The translations under genes and the position numbers were made by a program. The notes under the pieces are model-generated. The model was not told the DNA's origin. It saw only the letters and a list, made by a program, of their open reading frames with translations, and searched no databases. This document shows positions 33,956-43,940 of a stretch of DNA of 64,000 bases, piece by piece. Position 1 is the first letter of the stretch, and each line of letters opens with the position of its first letter. Origin of the DNA: an uncultured Anaerovibrio sp. (GTDB lineage: Bacteria; Bacillota; Negativicutes; Selenomonadales; Selenomonadaceae); assembly GCA_934196075.1 (NCBI GenBank), contig CAKPVW010000006.1, positions 1-64,000 of the forward strand, written 5' to 3'.

Positions 33956-36433
33956 TTATTTGATAACTACATTAACCAGCTTGTCTGGCACACAGATCAT
34001 CTTCACAATGGTCTTGCCTGCAGTCAGCTCCTGCACTCTAGCATTAGCCTTGGCCGCAGCCTCCATTTCCTCACGGCTGATACCAGTAGCAATCATAATG
34101 CGATCCCGCACCTTGCCGTTAATCTGCAATACAATCTCCACCTCAGCCTGAACCGTAGCATCAGCATCATACTGCGGCCACTGCTGCTGATGAATGCTGC
34201 CCTGTCCTACCAGAACGCTCCACAGCTCCTCTGTAATATGTGGGGCAAATGGTGCCAACAGCTTCAGGATATTCAGGCTAACCTCTCTTACCAGACCAGG
34301 ATTAATAGTCTGGCTATCCTGGAATACATAGAAGGCATTTACCAGCTCCATAATAGAGCTGATAGCGGTGTTGAACATAAAGCGGTCACGAATATCCTCA
34401 GTTACCTTCTTGATAGTGGTATGCAGAACCCGGCGCAGCTCCTTTTCCTCATCGGTAAGAGCAGCAGTATCATAATCATCGCTGGCAGATTTGATTCTAT
34501 CCTCGAAGATTTCCATAATACGCCATACACGTCTCAGGAAACGATAAGCACCAGCAACACCCTCGTCACTCCAATCCAAATCACGGTCTACAGGAGCCGC
34601 AAAGAGAATAAAGAGACGAGCCGTATCAGCACCATATTGGCTAATAATCTCCTCAGGAGATACTACATTGCCCTTGGACTTGGACATTTTGCCCCCATCC
34701 TTCAGCACCATACCCTGAGTCAGCAGGTTGGTAAATGGCTCCGCAAAATCCACCAGGCCAGCATCCCGCAGCACCTTGGTAAAGAAGCGGGAATAGAGAA
34801 GATGCAGGATAGCATGCTCAATACCGCCAATATACTGATCTACAGGTGCCCAGTAATTTACCTTATCCCGAGCAAATGGCATCTTGTCATTGTGAGGATC
34901 TGTATAGCGGAGATAGTACCAGGAGGAACAAATAAAGGTGTCCATGGTATCGGTCTCACGACGGGCAGGCTTGCCGCACTTTGGACAGGTGCAGTTCACA
35001 AAGGACTCACTCTGAGCCAATGGAGATACAGAACCCTGCTCAAACTTGACATCATCTGGCAGCATTACAGGCAGCTGATCCTCTGGTACCAGCTGTTCAC
35101 CGCAGTCATCACAGTAGATAACTGGAATAGGTGCACCCCAATAACGCTGACGGGAAATCAGCCAGTCACGGAGACGATAGTTGACACGGCGCTTGCCGAA
35201 GCCCTCCGCCTCAGCCTTGTCCATAATTCCCTTCATGGCCGCCTTGATGTCCATACCGGAGAACTCAGCAGAATTTACCAGCACCCCAGCCTTGTCCACA
35301 TAAGCCTCAGTCATTTCCTCCAGCTTCAGCTCCTTGTCCTTTGGCTGCAGGGTAATAATAACATTCAGCTTGTACTTTTCTGCAAACATCCAGTCACGCT
35401 GATCCTCAGATGGCACACCAATAACTGCACCAGTACCGTACTCAGCCAGTACATAATTGGTAACCCAGATTTCTACCTTGTTGCCGTTAAACGGGTTTAC
35501 CGCATAAAGACCAGTAAAGATACCTTCCTTCTCAGATTCAGAGGAGGTACGCTCCAACTCAGACTGATTCTGAGCCTTCTGGCAGAAAGCCTTAATCTCC
35601 TGAGCCTTTGGATTGTTCTGGCAAATCTTTTCAATTAAAGGATGCTCAGCCGCCAAGGCCAGGAAGGTAATACCATAAACGGTATCAGGACGGGTGGTAT
35701 AGGCTGCAATCTTCTCTCCCAGCTCTGGAACCTCCAGGTCGAACTCCAAGCCCTCACTGCGGCCAATCCAGTTCTCCTGCATGGTCTTAACCCGCTCAGG
35801 CCAGCCCTTCAAAAGATCCAAATCCTTCAGCAGTACATCAGCATAATCAGTAATCTTCAGGAACCACTGAGACAAATCCTTCTTTACAACCTGAGAATCA
35901 CAGCGCCAGCACTTGCCCTCAATAACCTGCTCATTGGCCAATACAGTACCGCAGGTATCGCACCAGTTTACATAAGCCTTTTTCTTGTAAGCCAGTCCCC
36001 GCTTGTAGAACAGCTGGAAAAGCCACTGAGTCCAACGATAATAATCAGGGCTGCAGGTAGCCACAGAGCGATCCCAATCATAGGACAAACCCATTTCACG
36101 CTGCTGACGCTTCATATTGTCCATATTGGCATAGGTCCAATCAGATGGCTTTACACCATGCTTGATAGCGGCATTCTCGGCAGGCATACCAAAGGCATCA
36201 AAGCCCATAGGATGAATAACATTGAAGCCCTCCATAGTCTTGTAGCGAGCCAGCACATCACCAATGGAATAATTCCGCACATGACCCATATGCAGATTGC
36301 CAGATGGATAAGGGAACATTTCCAATGTATAATACTTTGGCTTTTTGCGATCCATCTCGGTCTTGTAAACATTCTCAGCCAGCCATTTGGACTGCCATTT
36401 CTTTTCTATATTCTGGGGTGAATACTTCTCCAC
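33956..36433 (-). CDS. leuS: Leucyl-tRNA synthetase
   Basis: About 825 residues. The class I motifs are [15 protein letters not shown] (HIGH box) and MSKSKGN (KMSKS loop), with the editing domain in between ([16 protein letters not shown] and [15 protein letters not shown]) and Cys clusters [21 protein letters not shown] and [10 protein letters not shown]. The frame is open from 36478, but AGGAGG lies 7 bases before the GTG at 36433 and gives the standard [14 protein letters not shown] start. It has its own promoter and a leader hairpin, and no T-box motif was seen. Confidence 0.97.
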   Translation of the reverse strand: MEKYSPQNIEKKWQSKWLAENVYKTEMDRKKPKYYTLEMFPYPSGNLHMGHVRNYSIGDVLARYKTMEGFNVIHPMGFDAFGMPAENAAIKHGVKPSDWTYANMDNMKRQQREMGLSYDWDRSVATCSPDYYRWTQWLFQLFYKRGLAYKKKAYVNWCDTCGTVLANEQVIEGKCWRCDSQVVKKDLSQWFLKITDYADVLLKDLDLLKGWPERVKTMQENWIGRSEGLEFDLEVPELGEKIAAYTTRPDTVYGITFLALAAEHPLIEKICQNNPKAQEIKAFCQKAQNQSELERTSSESEKEGIFTGLYAVNPFNGNKVEIWVTNYVLAEYGTGAVIGVPSEDQRDWMFAEKYKLNVIITLQPKDKELKLEEMTEAYVDKAGVLVNSAEFSGMDIKAAMKGIMDKAEAEGFGKRRVNYRLRDWLISRQRYWGAPIPVIYCDDCGEQLVPEDQLPVMLPDDVKFEQGSVSPLAQSESFVNCTCPKCGKPARRETDTMDTFICSSWYYLRYTDPHNDKMPFARDKVNYWAPVDQYIGGIEHAILHLLYSRFFTKVLRDAGLVDFAEPFTNLLTQGMVLKDGGKMSKSKGNVVSPEEIISQYGADTARLFILFAAPVDRDLDWSDEGVAGAYRFLRRVWRIMEIFEDRIKSASDDYDTAALTDEEKELRRVLHTTIKKVTEDIRDRFMFNTAISSIMELVNAFYVFQDSQTINPGLVREVSLNILKLLAPFAPHITEELWSVLVGQGSIHQQQWPQYDADATVQAEVEIVLQINGKVRDRIMIATGISREEMEAAAKANARVQELTAGKTIVKMICVPDKLVNVVIK

Positions 36434-36458
36434 AACACAGCCTCCTAAAATATCAATT

Positions 36459-36485
36459 GCCCTGGCTGAATATTCCAACCAGGGC
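36459..36485 (-). promoter_or_regulatory. Leader hairpin upstream of leuS
   Basis: A 10-bp stem (36459-36468 with 36476-36485, one G-U) in the short leuS leader, without a T-run, ending about 12 bases from the ribosome site. It could affect translation or stability. Confidence 0.4.
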
Positions 36486-36512
36486 GCAAATTCGTCTAAT
36501 CAACCAAATGTT

Positions 36513-36542
36513 ATTATATTATATTTCCCGACAAATAGTCAA
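36513..36542 (-). promoter_or_regulatory. Promoter for leuS
   Basis: TTGACT and TATAAT are separated by 18 bases, between thiD and leuS. Confidence 0.5.
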
Positions 36543-36617
36543 CACAAAGTAGCCAAAGCCCTGATTTTGGACCAGATACCTTTGCCCAACTATTTTGGCC
36601 CCGAAGCCAAGACCAGC

Positions 36618-37409
36618 CTATTTTACCCCAGCCAACATATAGCCATGATCCATAGGGCCGCTGCCCTTGCCCAGATTCAGCATAGCCCCCAAAGCCCCAG
36701 AAATATATTCCTTGGCCATTTTCACCGCCTCAGCCATATTATATCCTTTGGCCAGATTGGAGGCTATAGCCGAGGACAAGGTACAGCCTGTACCATGGGT
36801 ATTGGGGTTGTCAATTCGCCTGCCTGCAAACCAGATAGGCTTTCCATCGTTATACAAAAGGTCATTGGCATCATTGATGCTATGTCCTCCCTTGCACAGC
36901 ACGGCACAGTGATACTGCTGACCAATAGTCTCCGCTGCCTTTTCCATCTCCTCCGGGGTAGCTATAGCACGGCCCAGCAGCACCTCTGCCTCTGGAATAT
37001 TGGGAGTCAGCACATCTGCCAGAGGAAACAGCTCCTGCTTCAGCACCTCCACAGCATCCTCCGCAATCAATCTTGCTCCGCTGGTAGCCACCATAACAGG
37101 ATCAATAACAATATTTTTCGGCTGGTACTGACGGAGCTTGGCGGCAATCATCCTGATAAGCTCCTGGTCAGAAACCATGCCAATCTTGACTGCATCCGGA
37201 AAGATATCCGTAAAGATACTATCCAGCTGCTGGCCTAGAAACTCCGGGGTAACATTCATAATAGCAGCTACCCCGGTGGTATTCTGAGCCGTCAAAGCCG
37301 TAATAGCACTCATGCCATAAACCCCATTGGCCAGCATGGTTTTTAGATCCGCCTGAATTCCAGCCCCACCGCTGCAATCACTGCCTGCTATGGTCAAAAC
37401 TGTTTTCAT
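36618..37409 (-). CDS. thiD: Hydroxymethylpyrimidine/phosphomethylpyrimidine kinase
   Basis: About 263 residues of the ribokinase-like family. It has the N-terminal TIAGSDCSGGAGIQADLKT, the VLTPNIPEAEVLLG segment and the C-terminal anion-hole motif NTHGTGCTLSSAIAS. It phosphorylates HMP twice for thiamine pyrimidine synthesis or salvage. The ATG at 37409 gives the standard MKTVLTIAGSD start, although its AAAGGA site is spaced a long 12 bases. No TPP riboswitch is visible upstream. It lies at the end of the mutS-mutL cluster and is probably co-transcribed with the oxidoreductase gene. Confidence 0.94.
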   Translation of the reverse strand: MKTVLTIAGSDCSGGAGIQADLKTMLANGVYGMSAITALTAQNTTGVAAIMNVTPEFLGQQLDSIFTDIFPDAVKIGMVSDQELIRMIAAKLRQYQPKNIVIDPVMVATSGARLIAEDAVEVLKQELFPLADVLTPNIPEAEVLLGRAIATPEEMEKAAETIGQQYHCAVLCKGGHSINDANDLLYNDGKPIWFAGRRIDNPNTHGTGCTLSSAIASNLAKGYNMAEAVKMAKEYISGALGAMLNLGKGSGPMDHGYMLAGVK

Positions 37410-37457
37410 AATACAAACCATTCCTTTACACAAGAAATATCTTCCAGTTATCCTAAC

Positions 37458-38444
37458 TTACCATTGCTCCCCAGGATATTTCATATTCCAGGCTTTGCGC
37501 AATCTGGTCATAATCTCCATAACATCAGCAGAATAGGACAGCTTCAAACCAGATACATCCCCAGTCAGCACCGCCTGCTCCATATCCTGCAGCTCATAGC
37601 CCAATGCCTCTGCGGTACTGCCGGCTTCGATTTCAGTTCTAACCCCGGTTTCCGCATCCACAATCACAGCCTTATCCGCCCTTGGATATTCCATAATCTC
37701 AATATAGGCCTTCTCACAGCTAATCATAGCCCGCTTTGGCTGCTTGGAATGCATGGAAAGAGCCACCGTAGCCATCTGCCCCAAACCGTTTTTCAGCAGA
37801 ATGGTAGCCATTTCATCAGAGCCGGTAGGAGAAGCCTGCCACTGGCTCACAATATCCTCTGGCTTTTCATCCATAAAACTGCGGACAATGGACAGTGCAT
37901 AAACCCCAATATCCAGCATAGCGCCTCCAGCCAGATGCATATTGAAGAATCTATTCTCCATATTGTATTCCTTGAAGCTGCCAAAATTCATGGTAATCAT
38001 CTGCACCCGGCCCAGCTGACCACTTTGCACAATCTCCCACAGCTTCTTGTAAATAGGCATATGCCAAATGGTCATAGCCTCTCCAATAATCAAGCCCTTG
38101 GCCTCTGCCAAAGCCTGCATCCCCCCCAGCTCCCGGCTATTCAGGGTAATGGATTTCTCCACGAAGATGTGCTTGCCATGCTCTAGAGCCTTTTTCATAA
38201 ACTCATAGTGAGTATTGTGAGGGGTGGTAATGTAGATAATATCCACCGCTTCATCCAGGAACATATCATCAATGGCATCATAAACCTTTTCTACCCCGTA
38301 TTTTTCGGCAAAGGCCACTGCCTTGTCATGGGTACGATTGGCTACAGCATAAAGCCGCCGTCCCATTTTCTCCAAGGCATCTGCCATCTGATTGGCAATC
38401 ACACCTGTACCCAATACCGCCCAGTTCAAATTCTCTGCTGACAT
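37458..38444 (-). CDS. Gfo/Idh/MocA-family oxidoreductase
   Basis: 328 residues. The N-terminal Rossmann fold has VLGTGVIANQMADALEKM and a downstream EKSITLNSRE, the catalytic-lysine region of this family. The C-terminal alpha/beta domain has GGAMLDIGVYALSIVRSFM. Members oxidise or reduce sugars, inositols or trans-dihydrodiols with NAD(P). No sugar operon is adjacent, so the substrate is unknown. It follows the methyltransferase gene on the same strand. Confidence 0.9.
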   Translation of the reverse strand: MSAENLNWAVLGTGVIANQMADALEKMGRRLYAVANRTHDKAVAFAEKYGVEKVYDAIDDMFLDEAVDIIYITTPHNTHYEFMKKALEHGKHIFVEKSITLNSRELGGMQALAEAKGLIIGEAMTIWHMPIYKKLWEIVQSGQLGRVQMITMNFGSFKEYNMENRFFNMHLAGGAMLDIGVYALSIVRSFMDEKPEDIVSQWQASPTGSDEMATILLKNGLGQMATVALSMHSKQPKRAMISCEKAYIEIMEYPRADKAVIVDAETGVRTEIEAGSTAEALGYELQDMEQAVLTGDVSGLKLSYSADVMEIMTRLRKAWNMKYPGEQW

Positions 38445-38492
38445 AATTTACCTCCAAAAAACTTGTATTTATCCACTCTCGCCACATCCTGC

Positions 38493-39275
38493 CTACATGG
38501 TCAAAACGCCATAATGCACCTTGGAATATTTGCCTCCCATAATGGTGCTAAAACCCAAACGACTAAATTCCTCACTGCCGCTGGCCTCCTTCATCACCAC
38601 CCGATAGCGGGCCACCCGTTGCGCCTCCTTTACCGCCTCCAAAGACAAAGGCTCATGGTTAGCCACGCTCCGGAGAGGCGAAATCCCATTGCTGGCTGTC
38701 AAAGGCTTTCTAAACATAGGATCAAAATACACCACATCATAGGAATTGTCCGGCTGCTGCCGCAAAAAATCCAGATAATCCATATTGATCACTTCTATAC
38801 GGCGCATAGCAGCATAAAGAGGATAATTCCCCGGCAGGAAATGCTGAAGGCCATGACCTGTTACCGCCGCAATCAGGGGACTGCTTTCCACCCCTACGAC
38901 CTGTCCCGTCTCCCCCACGCCAAAACTAGCCACAATGGCATCAGCTCCAAAGCCCAGGGTACAATCCAGCACCTTCATGCCCTCCTGCAACCCCATGGCC
39001 TCCGACATATGATCCTTCTCTCCCTTGCGGAGATTCTTCACCCGAAGCTGGGACATATTGGGATGAAAAAACATCTCCCCAGCACTGCTATTCAGCTTCA
39101 GCTCCTGAGGATAGGCCACCAGCACCGCCTCAACACCGTATTTGTCCATCAGCTTTCCTACAGATTCCTTGTGGCGCTCCACATAATCTATCTGCAGTCT
39201 GTCAGACAGCTCTAGAGCCAAGGCCAAGCTCTCCTCACGGCATTTTCTCTCTGTTGTCACAATCGCTTTTACCAA
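38493..39275 (-). CDS. RsmJ-like class I SAM-dependent methyltransferase (DUF548 type)
   Basis: About 260 residues. The methyltransferase motif I is DCTLGFGADAIVASFG, followed by the acidic loop VVGVESSPLIAAVTGHGL and motif IV YDVVYFDPMFRKP, as in the RsmJ/DUF548 family that methylates 16S rRNA G1516 in E. coli. The open frame runs into mutL, but a GGGAG site precedes the TTG at 39275, so I used that start. It follows mutL by 76 bp. Family placement is fairly sure; RNA target not shown. Confidence 0.8.
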   Translation of the reverse strand: MVKAIVTTERKCREESLALALELSDRLQIDYVERHKESVGKLMDKYGVEAVLVAYPQELKLNSSAGEMFFHPNMSQLRVKNLRKGEKDHMSEAMGLQEGMKVLDCTLGFGADAIVASFGVGETGQVVGVESSPLIAAVTGHGLQHFLPGNYPLYAAMRRIEVINMDYLDFLRQQPDNSYDVVYFDPMFRKPLTASNGISPLRSVANHEPLSLEAVKEAQRVARYRVVMKEASGSEEFSRLGFSTIMGGKYSKVHYGVLTM

Positions 39276-39351
39276 CCAGCCAAGCTCCCTTCTACCTCTA
39301 AACAACAATCTCCCTAGGCCCCAATCCCTCAGCAACAAAACCCTTTGGGCC

Positions 39352-41280
39352 TCAGAATCCTGTCCGCTTGAACATCTTGGCCAGCTCATTACTGCTGAAC
39401 TTGATAATAGTAGGCCGACCATGGGGACAGGTATAGGGCATTTCCGTATCGTTCAGCTCCTGCAGCAATATCTCCATCTGGCGATAATTCAGCTTGAACC
39501 CAGCCTTGATCGCAGCCTTGCAGGCCGTAGTAGCCAAAGCCGCCTGTCTCAGCTCCGCCGCCGTTGGCTTGTGCAATTCCTCCATGGAAGCCAGCACCTC
39601 CCGGATAAAATCCTCCGCCTGACCGCTAGGCACATCTGCCGGCACCTCCATCAAACGGAATTGATTAGGCCCGCTGGCCTCCAGCCCAAAGCCCAAATCA
39701 GCCAAAAGCTCTAGATTCTCCTCAATCAGCTGGCTCTCGTGAGGGCTGAAATCCAAAATCAAATGCACCAGCAGCTGTTGGGTGGGAATATGCTCTGCCT
39801 GAGCCGAAAATCGGTCAAAAAGCACCCTTTCATGGGCGGCATGCTGATCCACAATATAGAGACTATCCCCATCCTGAGCAATAATATAAGTATCATCTAC
39901 CTGACCAATGGGAATCATGCCGGCAGTAGGAGACTCCTCCCCCCTATCTGCCTGAGGCACGCCACCTGACAGCGGATTCAGCCTCTGAGATTCTTCCAAC
40001 TGATTAGGCTTCTGGTTCCCTTCCAATGGATTCAAACTCTGGGAGGATTCCTCCCCCAGTCCAGCAGCCTTATCCCGAGCTAAAGTCGCTGCCCCTTCCT
40101 GCCAGCTCATAGAAGGTTTTTCCGGTCTATTTAACACCAAATTGCCACTGGAATAGCCCACGGAAGGCTTTGCCGGCCTAGACTCCTCCCCTTGTATCTG
40201 CTGACCAAAGTTCAGCTCCTGCCAGCCCTTGGCCACATGATTCTCCACATGCTCTGCCTGAGCCGCCAACTGCCCCAGCTGGCCAGCCTCACCCTTGGGC
40301 CGCACCCCATCCAGCACCGCCTTGTACACCGCCTTGAAAATTCTGCCCTCATCCTCAAACTTCATTTCTATCTTTTGAGGATGCACATTCACATCAATGG
40401 TGTGCTGAGGCACCTCTATATTCAGCACCGCCAAGGGATAACCACTCTTGGGTATCAGGGCATGATAAGCATTATCAATAGCCTTGGTTAAGGCCCGGCT
40501 GGCAATAATCCGCCCATTGACAATAAAGGTCTGCCAACTGCGGCTGCTGCGGATAGCCGAAGGCTTGGACACAAAGCCCCACAGCCTGATATCCTCATCC
40601 TCAAACGCCAATGGCAATAGAGACTGCCCCAAGGAGGCACCATAGATGCTTTGCAAGGTCTCCTGCAAATCCCCCCGGCCAGGGGTAGCCAGGGACGCCT
40701 TATTGTTGTTAATCAGCTTGAAGGCAATCTCCGGATGAGAAATAGCCAACTTGATAATAAAATCATTAATCCTGCTGGATTCGGTATTATTGGTTTTGAG
40801 AAATTTCTTCCGAGCAGGGGTATTGAAAAACAAATCCTCCACCCGGATAGTGGTACCCAGATTACAGCCTGTCTCACCTATTTCCGTGGTTTTGCCACCG
40901 GTGATTTTTATCTCCGTCCCCAGCTCCGCCCCAGCCTGTCTGGTCTGCAGGGTAAATCTGGAAACAGAAGCAATACTAGGCAGGGCTTCCCCCCGAAACC
41001 CCAGGGTAGCAATGGACAGCAAATCATCCACCTGAGCGATTTTGCTGGTAGCATGACGCAGAATAGCCTTCTCCGCATCCTCTCGGCTCATGCCGATACC
41101 ATTATCCGACACCCGCATAAAGCTGGTACCACCAGCCATAATCTCCACTTCGATACGGTCAGCTCTGGCATCAATGGCATTCTCCACCAGCTCCTTGATA
41201 ACCGAAGCAGGACGCTCCACCACCTCACCGGCAGCGATTTTATTAATGGTATTGTCATCCAAAACATGCACAAAGCTCAT
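39352..41280 (-). CDS. mutL: DNA mismatch repair protein MutL
   Basis: 642 residues. The N-terminal GHKL ATPase has ELVENAIDARAD, DNGIGM and TLGFRGEALPSIASVS. A Ser/Glu/Pro-rich linker of about 110 residues follows, then the C-terminal dimerisation/endonuclease domain with DQHAAHERVLFDRF, ACKAAIKAGF and CPHGRPTIIKF. These match the nicking-endonuclease type of MutL found in bacteria without MutH, though the last acidic residue of the DQHA(X)2E(X)4E motif is Asp here. It overlaps mutS by 4 bases. Confidence 0.96.
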   Translation of the reverse strand: MSFVHVLDDNTINKIAAGEVVERPASVIKELVENAIDARADRIEVEIMAGGTSFMRVSDNGIGMSREDAEKAILRHATSKIAQVDDLLSIATLGFRGEALPSIASVSRFTLQTRQAGAELGTEIKITGGKTTEIGETGCNLGTTIRVEDLFFNTPARKKFLKTNNTESSRINDFIIKLAISHPEIAFKLINNNKASLATPGRGDLQETLQSIYGASLGQSLLPLAFEDEDIRLWGFVSKPSAIRSSRSWQTFIVNGRIIASRALTKAIDNAYHALIPKSGYPLAVLNIEVPQHTIDVNVHPQKIEMKFEDEGRIFKAVYKAVLDGVRPKGEAGQLGQLAAQAEHVENHVAKGWQELNFGQQIQGEESRPAKPSVGYSSGNLVLNRPEKPSMSWQEGAATLARDKAAGLGEESSQSLNPLEGNQKPNQLEESQRLNPLSGGVPQADRGEESPTAGMIPIGQVDDTYIIAQDGDSLYIVDQHAAHERVLFDRFSAQAEHIPTQQLLVHLILDFSPHESQLIEENLELLADLGFGLEASGPNQFRLMEVPADVPSGQAEDFIREVLASMEELHKPTAAELRQAALATTACKAAIKAGFKLNYRQMEILLQELNDTEMPYTCPHGRPTIIKFSSNELAKMFKRTGF

Positions 41281-43895
41281 CCCAGACCAGCCTCCTTCTT
41301 CGCCTGCTGCTGCAGCTTGTACAGCTCATTCATGGCCTCCAAAGGCGTCATGGTCATCACATCCAGCTGCAGCAAATCCTCTGCCAAGGTACTGCCAAAA
41401 AGGGAGCCCATGGCCATAGCCTGTTTTTCAGCGGTCTTGGCACTGGATTTAACCTTGTCCTCTGAGGTCTTTGGGGCAGATTGGGCCTTGTTCCCTAAGC
41501 TCTCTGCCCCAGCCTCCAAGCTAGCCAAAATTTTTTCCGCCCGACTGGTAACAGTTTTGGGCAGACCAGCCAACCGAGCCACATGAATACCATAGGATTT
41601 GTCCGCTGCCCCAGAGACAATCCGCCGCAGGAAGGTAATATCCCCAGCCTTGTCCTTTAGCGCCACACAGAAATTCTTTATTTTATCATTTTCCAAATCC
41701 GTCAGCTCATGGTAATGAGTCGCAAAAAGGGTTTTGGCATGAATTTTCCGTTCCATATGCTCAATTACCGCCCGGGCAATGCTCATACCATCAAAGGTAC
41801 TGGTACCTCGGCCAATTTCGTCCAAGATTACCAAACTATTGGCCGTGGCGTATTTCAGAATCTGAGCCACCTCATTCATTTCCACCATAAAGGTACTCTG
41901 ACCGCTGACCAGATCATCGCTGGCGCCAATCCGGGTAAAGATCCTATCCACCGGAGAAATAAATGCCTCTTTGGCTGGCACAAAGCTTCCCACCTGAGCC
42001 ATCAGCACCAAAAGAGCGGTCTGACGCATATAGGTGGATTTGCCCGCCATATTGGGGCCGGTAATCAGCATAATCTCACAATCATGGTGGTTCAATCTGG
42101 TATCGTTAGGCACAAACAGCTCCCGCTGCAGGAGACGCTCCACCAAAGGATGCCGCCCCTCCCGAATATCCAGCTGGCCATTGGTCATTAGCTCAGGCCG
42201 AACGTAGTTATAGTTATCCGCCGCCTCAGCTAAAGCCGTCAGCACATCCAGCACCGCAATCTGCCGGGCGGTATGCTGAATATCTCCCAGCTGTTCCTTG
42301 ATGCTATCCCGAATCTCCACAAAGAGATTGTACTCAATAGCCACGATTTTCTCCTGGGCACCTAGGATTTTGGTTTCAAACTCCTTTAGCTCCTGGGTAA
42401 TATACCGTTCCGCATTGGCCAAGGTCTGCTTGCGAACGTAGTACTCCGGCACCTTGGCTGTACCGCTGTTTCGCACCTCGATATAGTAGCCAAAAACCTT
42501 GTTATAGCCAATCTTCAAATAACGGATGCCGGTTTTTTCCTTTTCCTGCTCCTCCATAGCCTGCAGCATCTGCTTGCTGTTATGGGCAATCTGACGATAT
42601 TGATCCAGCTCCTCATTGTAGCCCTCCTTGATAATCCCCCCCTCCCGGATGGTGAGGCCAGGATCATCTACTATGGCCCGGTCCAAAAGCTCTGCCAACT
42701 CATCATAGAGATGGATATCCCTGTGACAAATCTGCAAAAGCCCTGCCTGACACTGTGCCAGATGGCTGCGGATATCCGGCAAAGCCTGAAAAGAACTGCG
42801 GAGAGCCACTAGATCCCTGGCATTGGCACTGCCTACCTCAATCCGAGTCAGCAAACGCTCGAAATCATAGATGTTTTTGCAGGACTCCTGCAGCTGCTGG
42901 CGCAGAAGGAAATTGTTCTTTAGCTCCCCTACGGCATCCAGGCGCTTGTTGATGGCGGCAATATTCATCAGAGGATATTCCAGCCATTTCCGCAAGAGTC
43001 TGGTGCCCATGGCGGTATGGGTAAAATCCAATACGGAAAACAGGGTGCCTTTTTTGCCTCCATCCCGCAGGTTGCGGGTAATCTCCAGATTCCGCAGGGT
43101 GTAGGTATCTACCACCAGATTGTCGGCATAGTCCAGCTTGGTGAGCTGGGAGAGCTGGGACAAATCTGTCATAACGGTGTTGTGGAGGTACTCTAACAGG
43201 GTGGCTACGGCAATTTCCGCAGGGCCCTTTTCCGGGCGGTTGTTGATATCAAAATGCTGGACGATGAGATTGTCGATTTCCTTGGCTGGCTCTGATATTT
43301 CCGTAAATATGCAATGCTCCAGCCGGAGATGGACAAATTTTTCCAGCTCCTGGCGCTGGGTGAGCTGGCCTAGGAGGAGAATCTCTGGCAGCATAAGCCT
43401 ATATAGCTCGTCGCAGAGGGCCTGCAGGCTGTCGTTGCCTTGGTAGATGCCGTAGAAACATTCGCCGGTGGAAATGTCGGCGCCGGCTAGGACTAGGGCG
43501 TCGGGGGACTGGTAGATGAGGGCGATGTAGTTGTTCTGGGCGGATTTCAGCGCGCTTTCCTCCAGTATAGTACCAGGGGTAACAACCTTCACCACCTGCC
43601 TCTGAGTCAGTCCCTTGGCCTTGGGATCCCCGATTTGCTCCGCAATAGCCACCCGGTAGCCCTTGGACACCAGCTTGGCCAGATAGCCATCCACCGCATG
43701 ATAGGGCACTCCGCACATAGGGTTTTTGTTCACATCCCCACTCCGGCTGGTCAGAGTCAGTCCCAGCTCCCGGGACACCACCACCGCATCCTCAAAGAAC
43801 ATTTCATAGAAATCCCCCAGCCGAAAGAAAAGAATCTCCTGAGGGTACTGAGCCTTGATTTCCATGTACTGCTTCTGCATAGGGGTAAGTTCCAT
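41277..43895 (-). CDS. mutS: DNA mismatch repair protein MutS
   Basis: About 872 residues. Domain I carries the mismatch-binding FFRLGDFYEMFFEDA (Phe-x-Glu). The ATPase domain has LITGPNMAGKSTYMRQTALL (Walker A) and ILDEIGRGTSTFDG, with a dimerisation region at the C-terminus. It recognises base mismatches and recruits MutL. AGGAG precedes the ATG at 43895; the longer frame from 43922 lacks a site. It lies between miaB and mutL, the usual Firmicute order. A short stretch near 43390-43560 is visibly more G-rich than its surroundings. Confidence 0.97.
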   Translation of the reverse strand: MELTPMQKQYMEIKAQYPQEILFFRLGDFYEMFFEDAVVVSRELGLTLTSRSGDVNKNPMCGVPYHAVDGYLAKLVSKGYRVAIAEQIGDPKAKGLTQRQVVKVVTPGTILEESALKSAQNNYIALIYQSPDALVLAGADISTGECFYGIYQGNDSLQALCDELYRLMLPEILLLGQLTQRQELEKFVHLRLEHCIFTEISEPAKEIDNLIVQHFDINNRPEKGPAEIAVATLLEYLHNTVMTDLSQLSQLTKLDYADNLVVDTYTLRNLEITRNLRDGGKKGTLFSVLDFTHTAMGTRLLRKWLEYPLMNIAAINKRLDAVGELKNNFLLRQQLQESCKNIYDFERLLTRIEVGSANARDLVALRSSFQALPDIRSHLAQCQAGLLQICHRDIHLYDELAELLDRAIVDDPGLTIREGGIIKEGYNEELDQYRQIAHNSKQMLQAMEEQEKEKTGIRYLKIGYNKVFGYYIEVRNSGTAKVPEYYVRKQTLANAERYITQELKEFETKILGAQEKIVAIEYNLFVEIRDSIKEQLGDIQHTARQIAVLDVLTALAEAADNYNYVRPELMTNGQLDIREGRHPLVERLLQRELFVPNDTRLNHHDCEIMLITGPNMAGKSTYMRQTALLVLMAQVGSFVPAKEAFISPVDRIFTRIGASDDLVSGQSTFMVEMNEVAQILKYATANSLVILDEIGRGTSTFDGMSIARAVIEHMERKIHAKTLFATHYHELTDLENDKIKNFCVALKDKAGDITFLRRIVSGAADKSYGIHVARLAGLPKTVTSRAEKILASLEAGAESLGNKAQSAPKTSEDKVKSSAKTAEKQAMAMGSLFGSTLAEDLLQLDVMTMTPLEAMNELYKLQQQAKKEAGLG

Positions 43896-43940
43896 AATAT
43901 CTCCTGTTCTATCTGAATCCATTTCAGAGCCATCTATTCC

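Noticed and set aside
33917..35638. 573-codon plus-strand frame opposite leuS
   Set aside because: Shadow frame; leuS on the minus strand is complete with catalytic motifs.
43390..43560. Possible foreign insertion in mutS because of locally G-rich codons
   Set aside because: The reading frame and MutS core domain continue without break; the composition shift is short and probably random.
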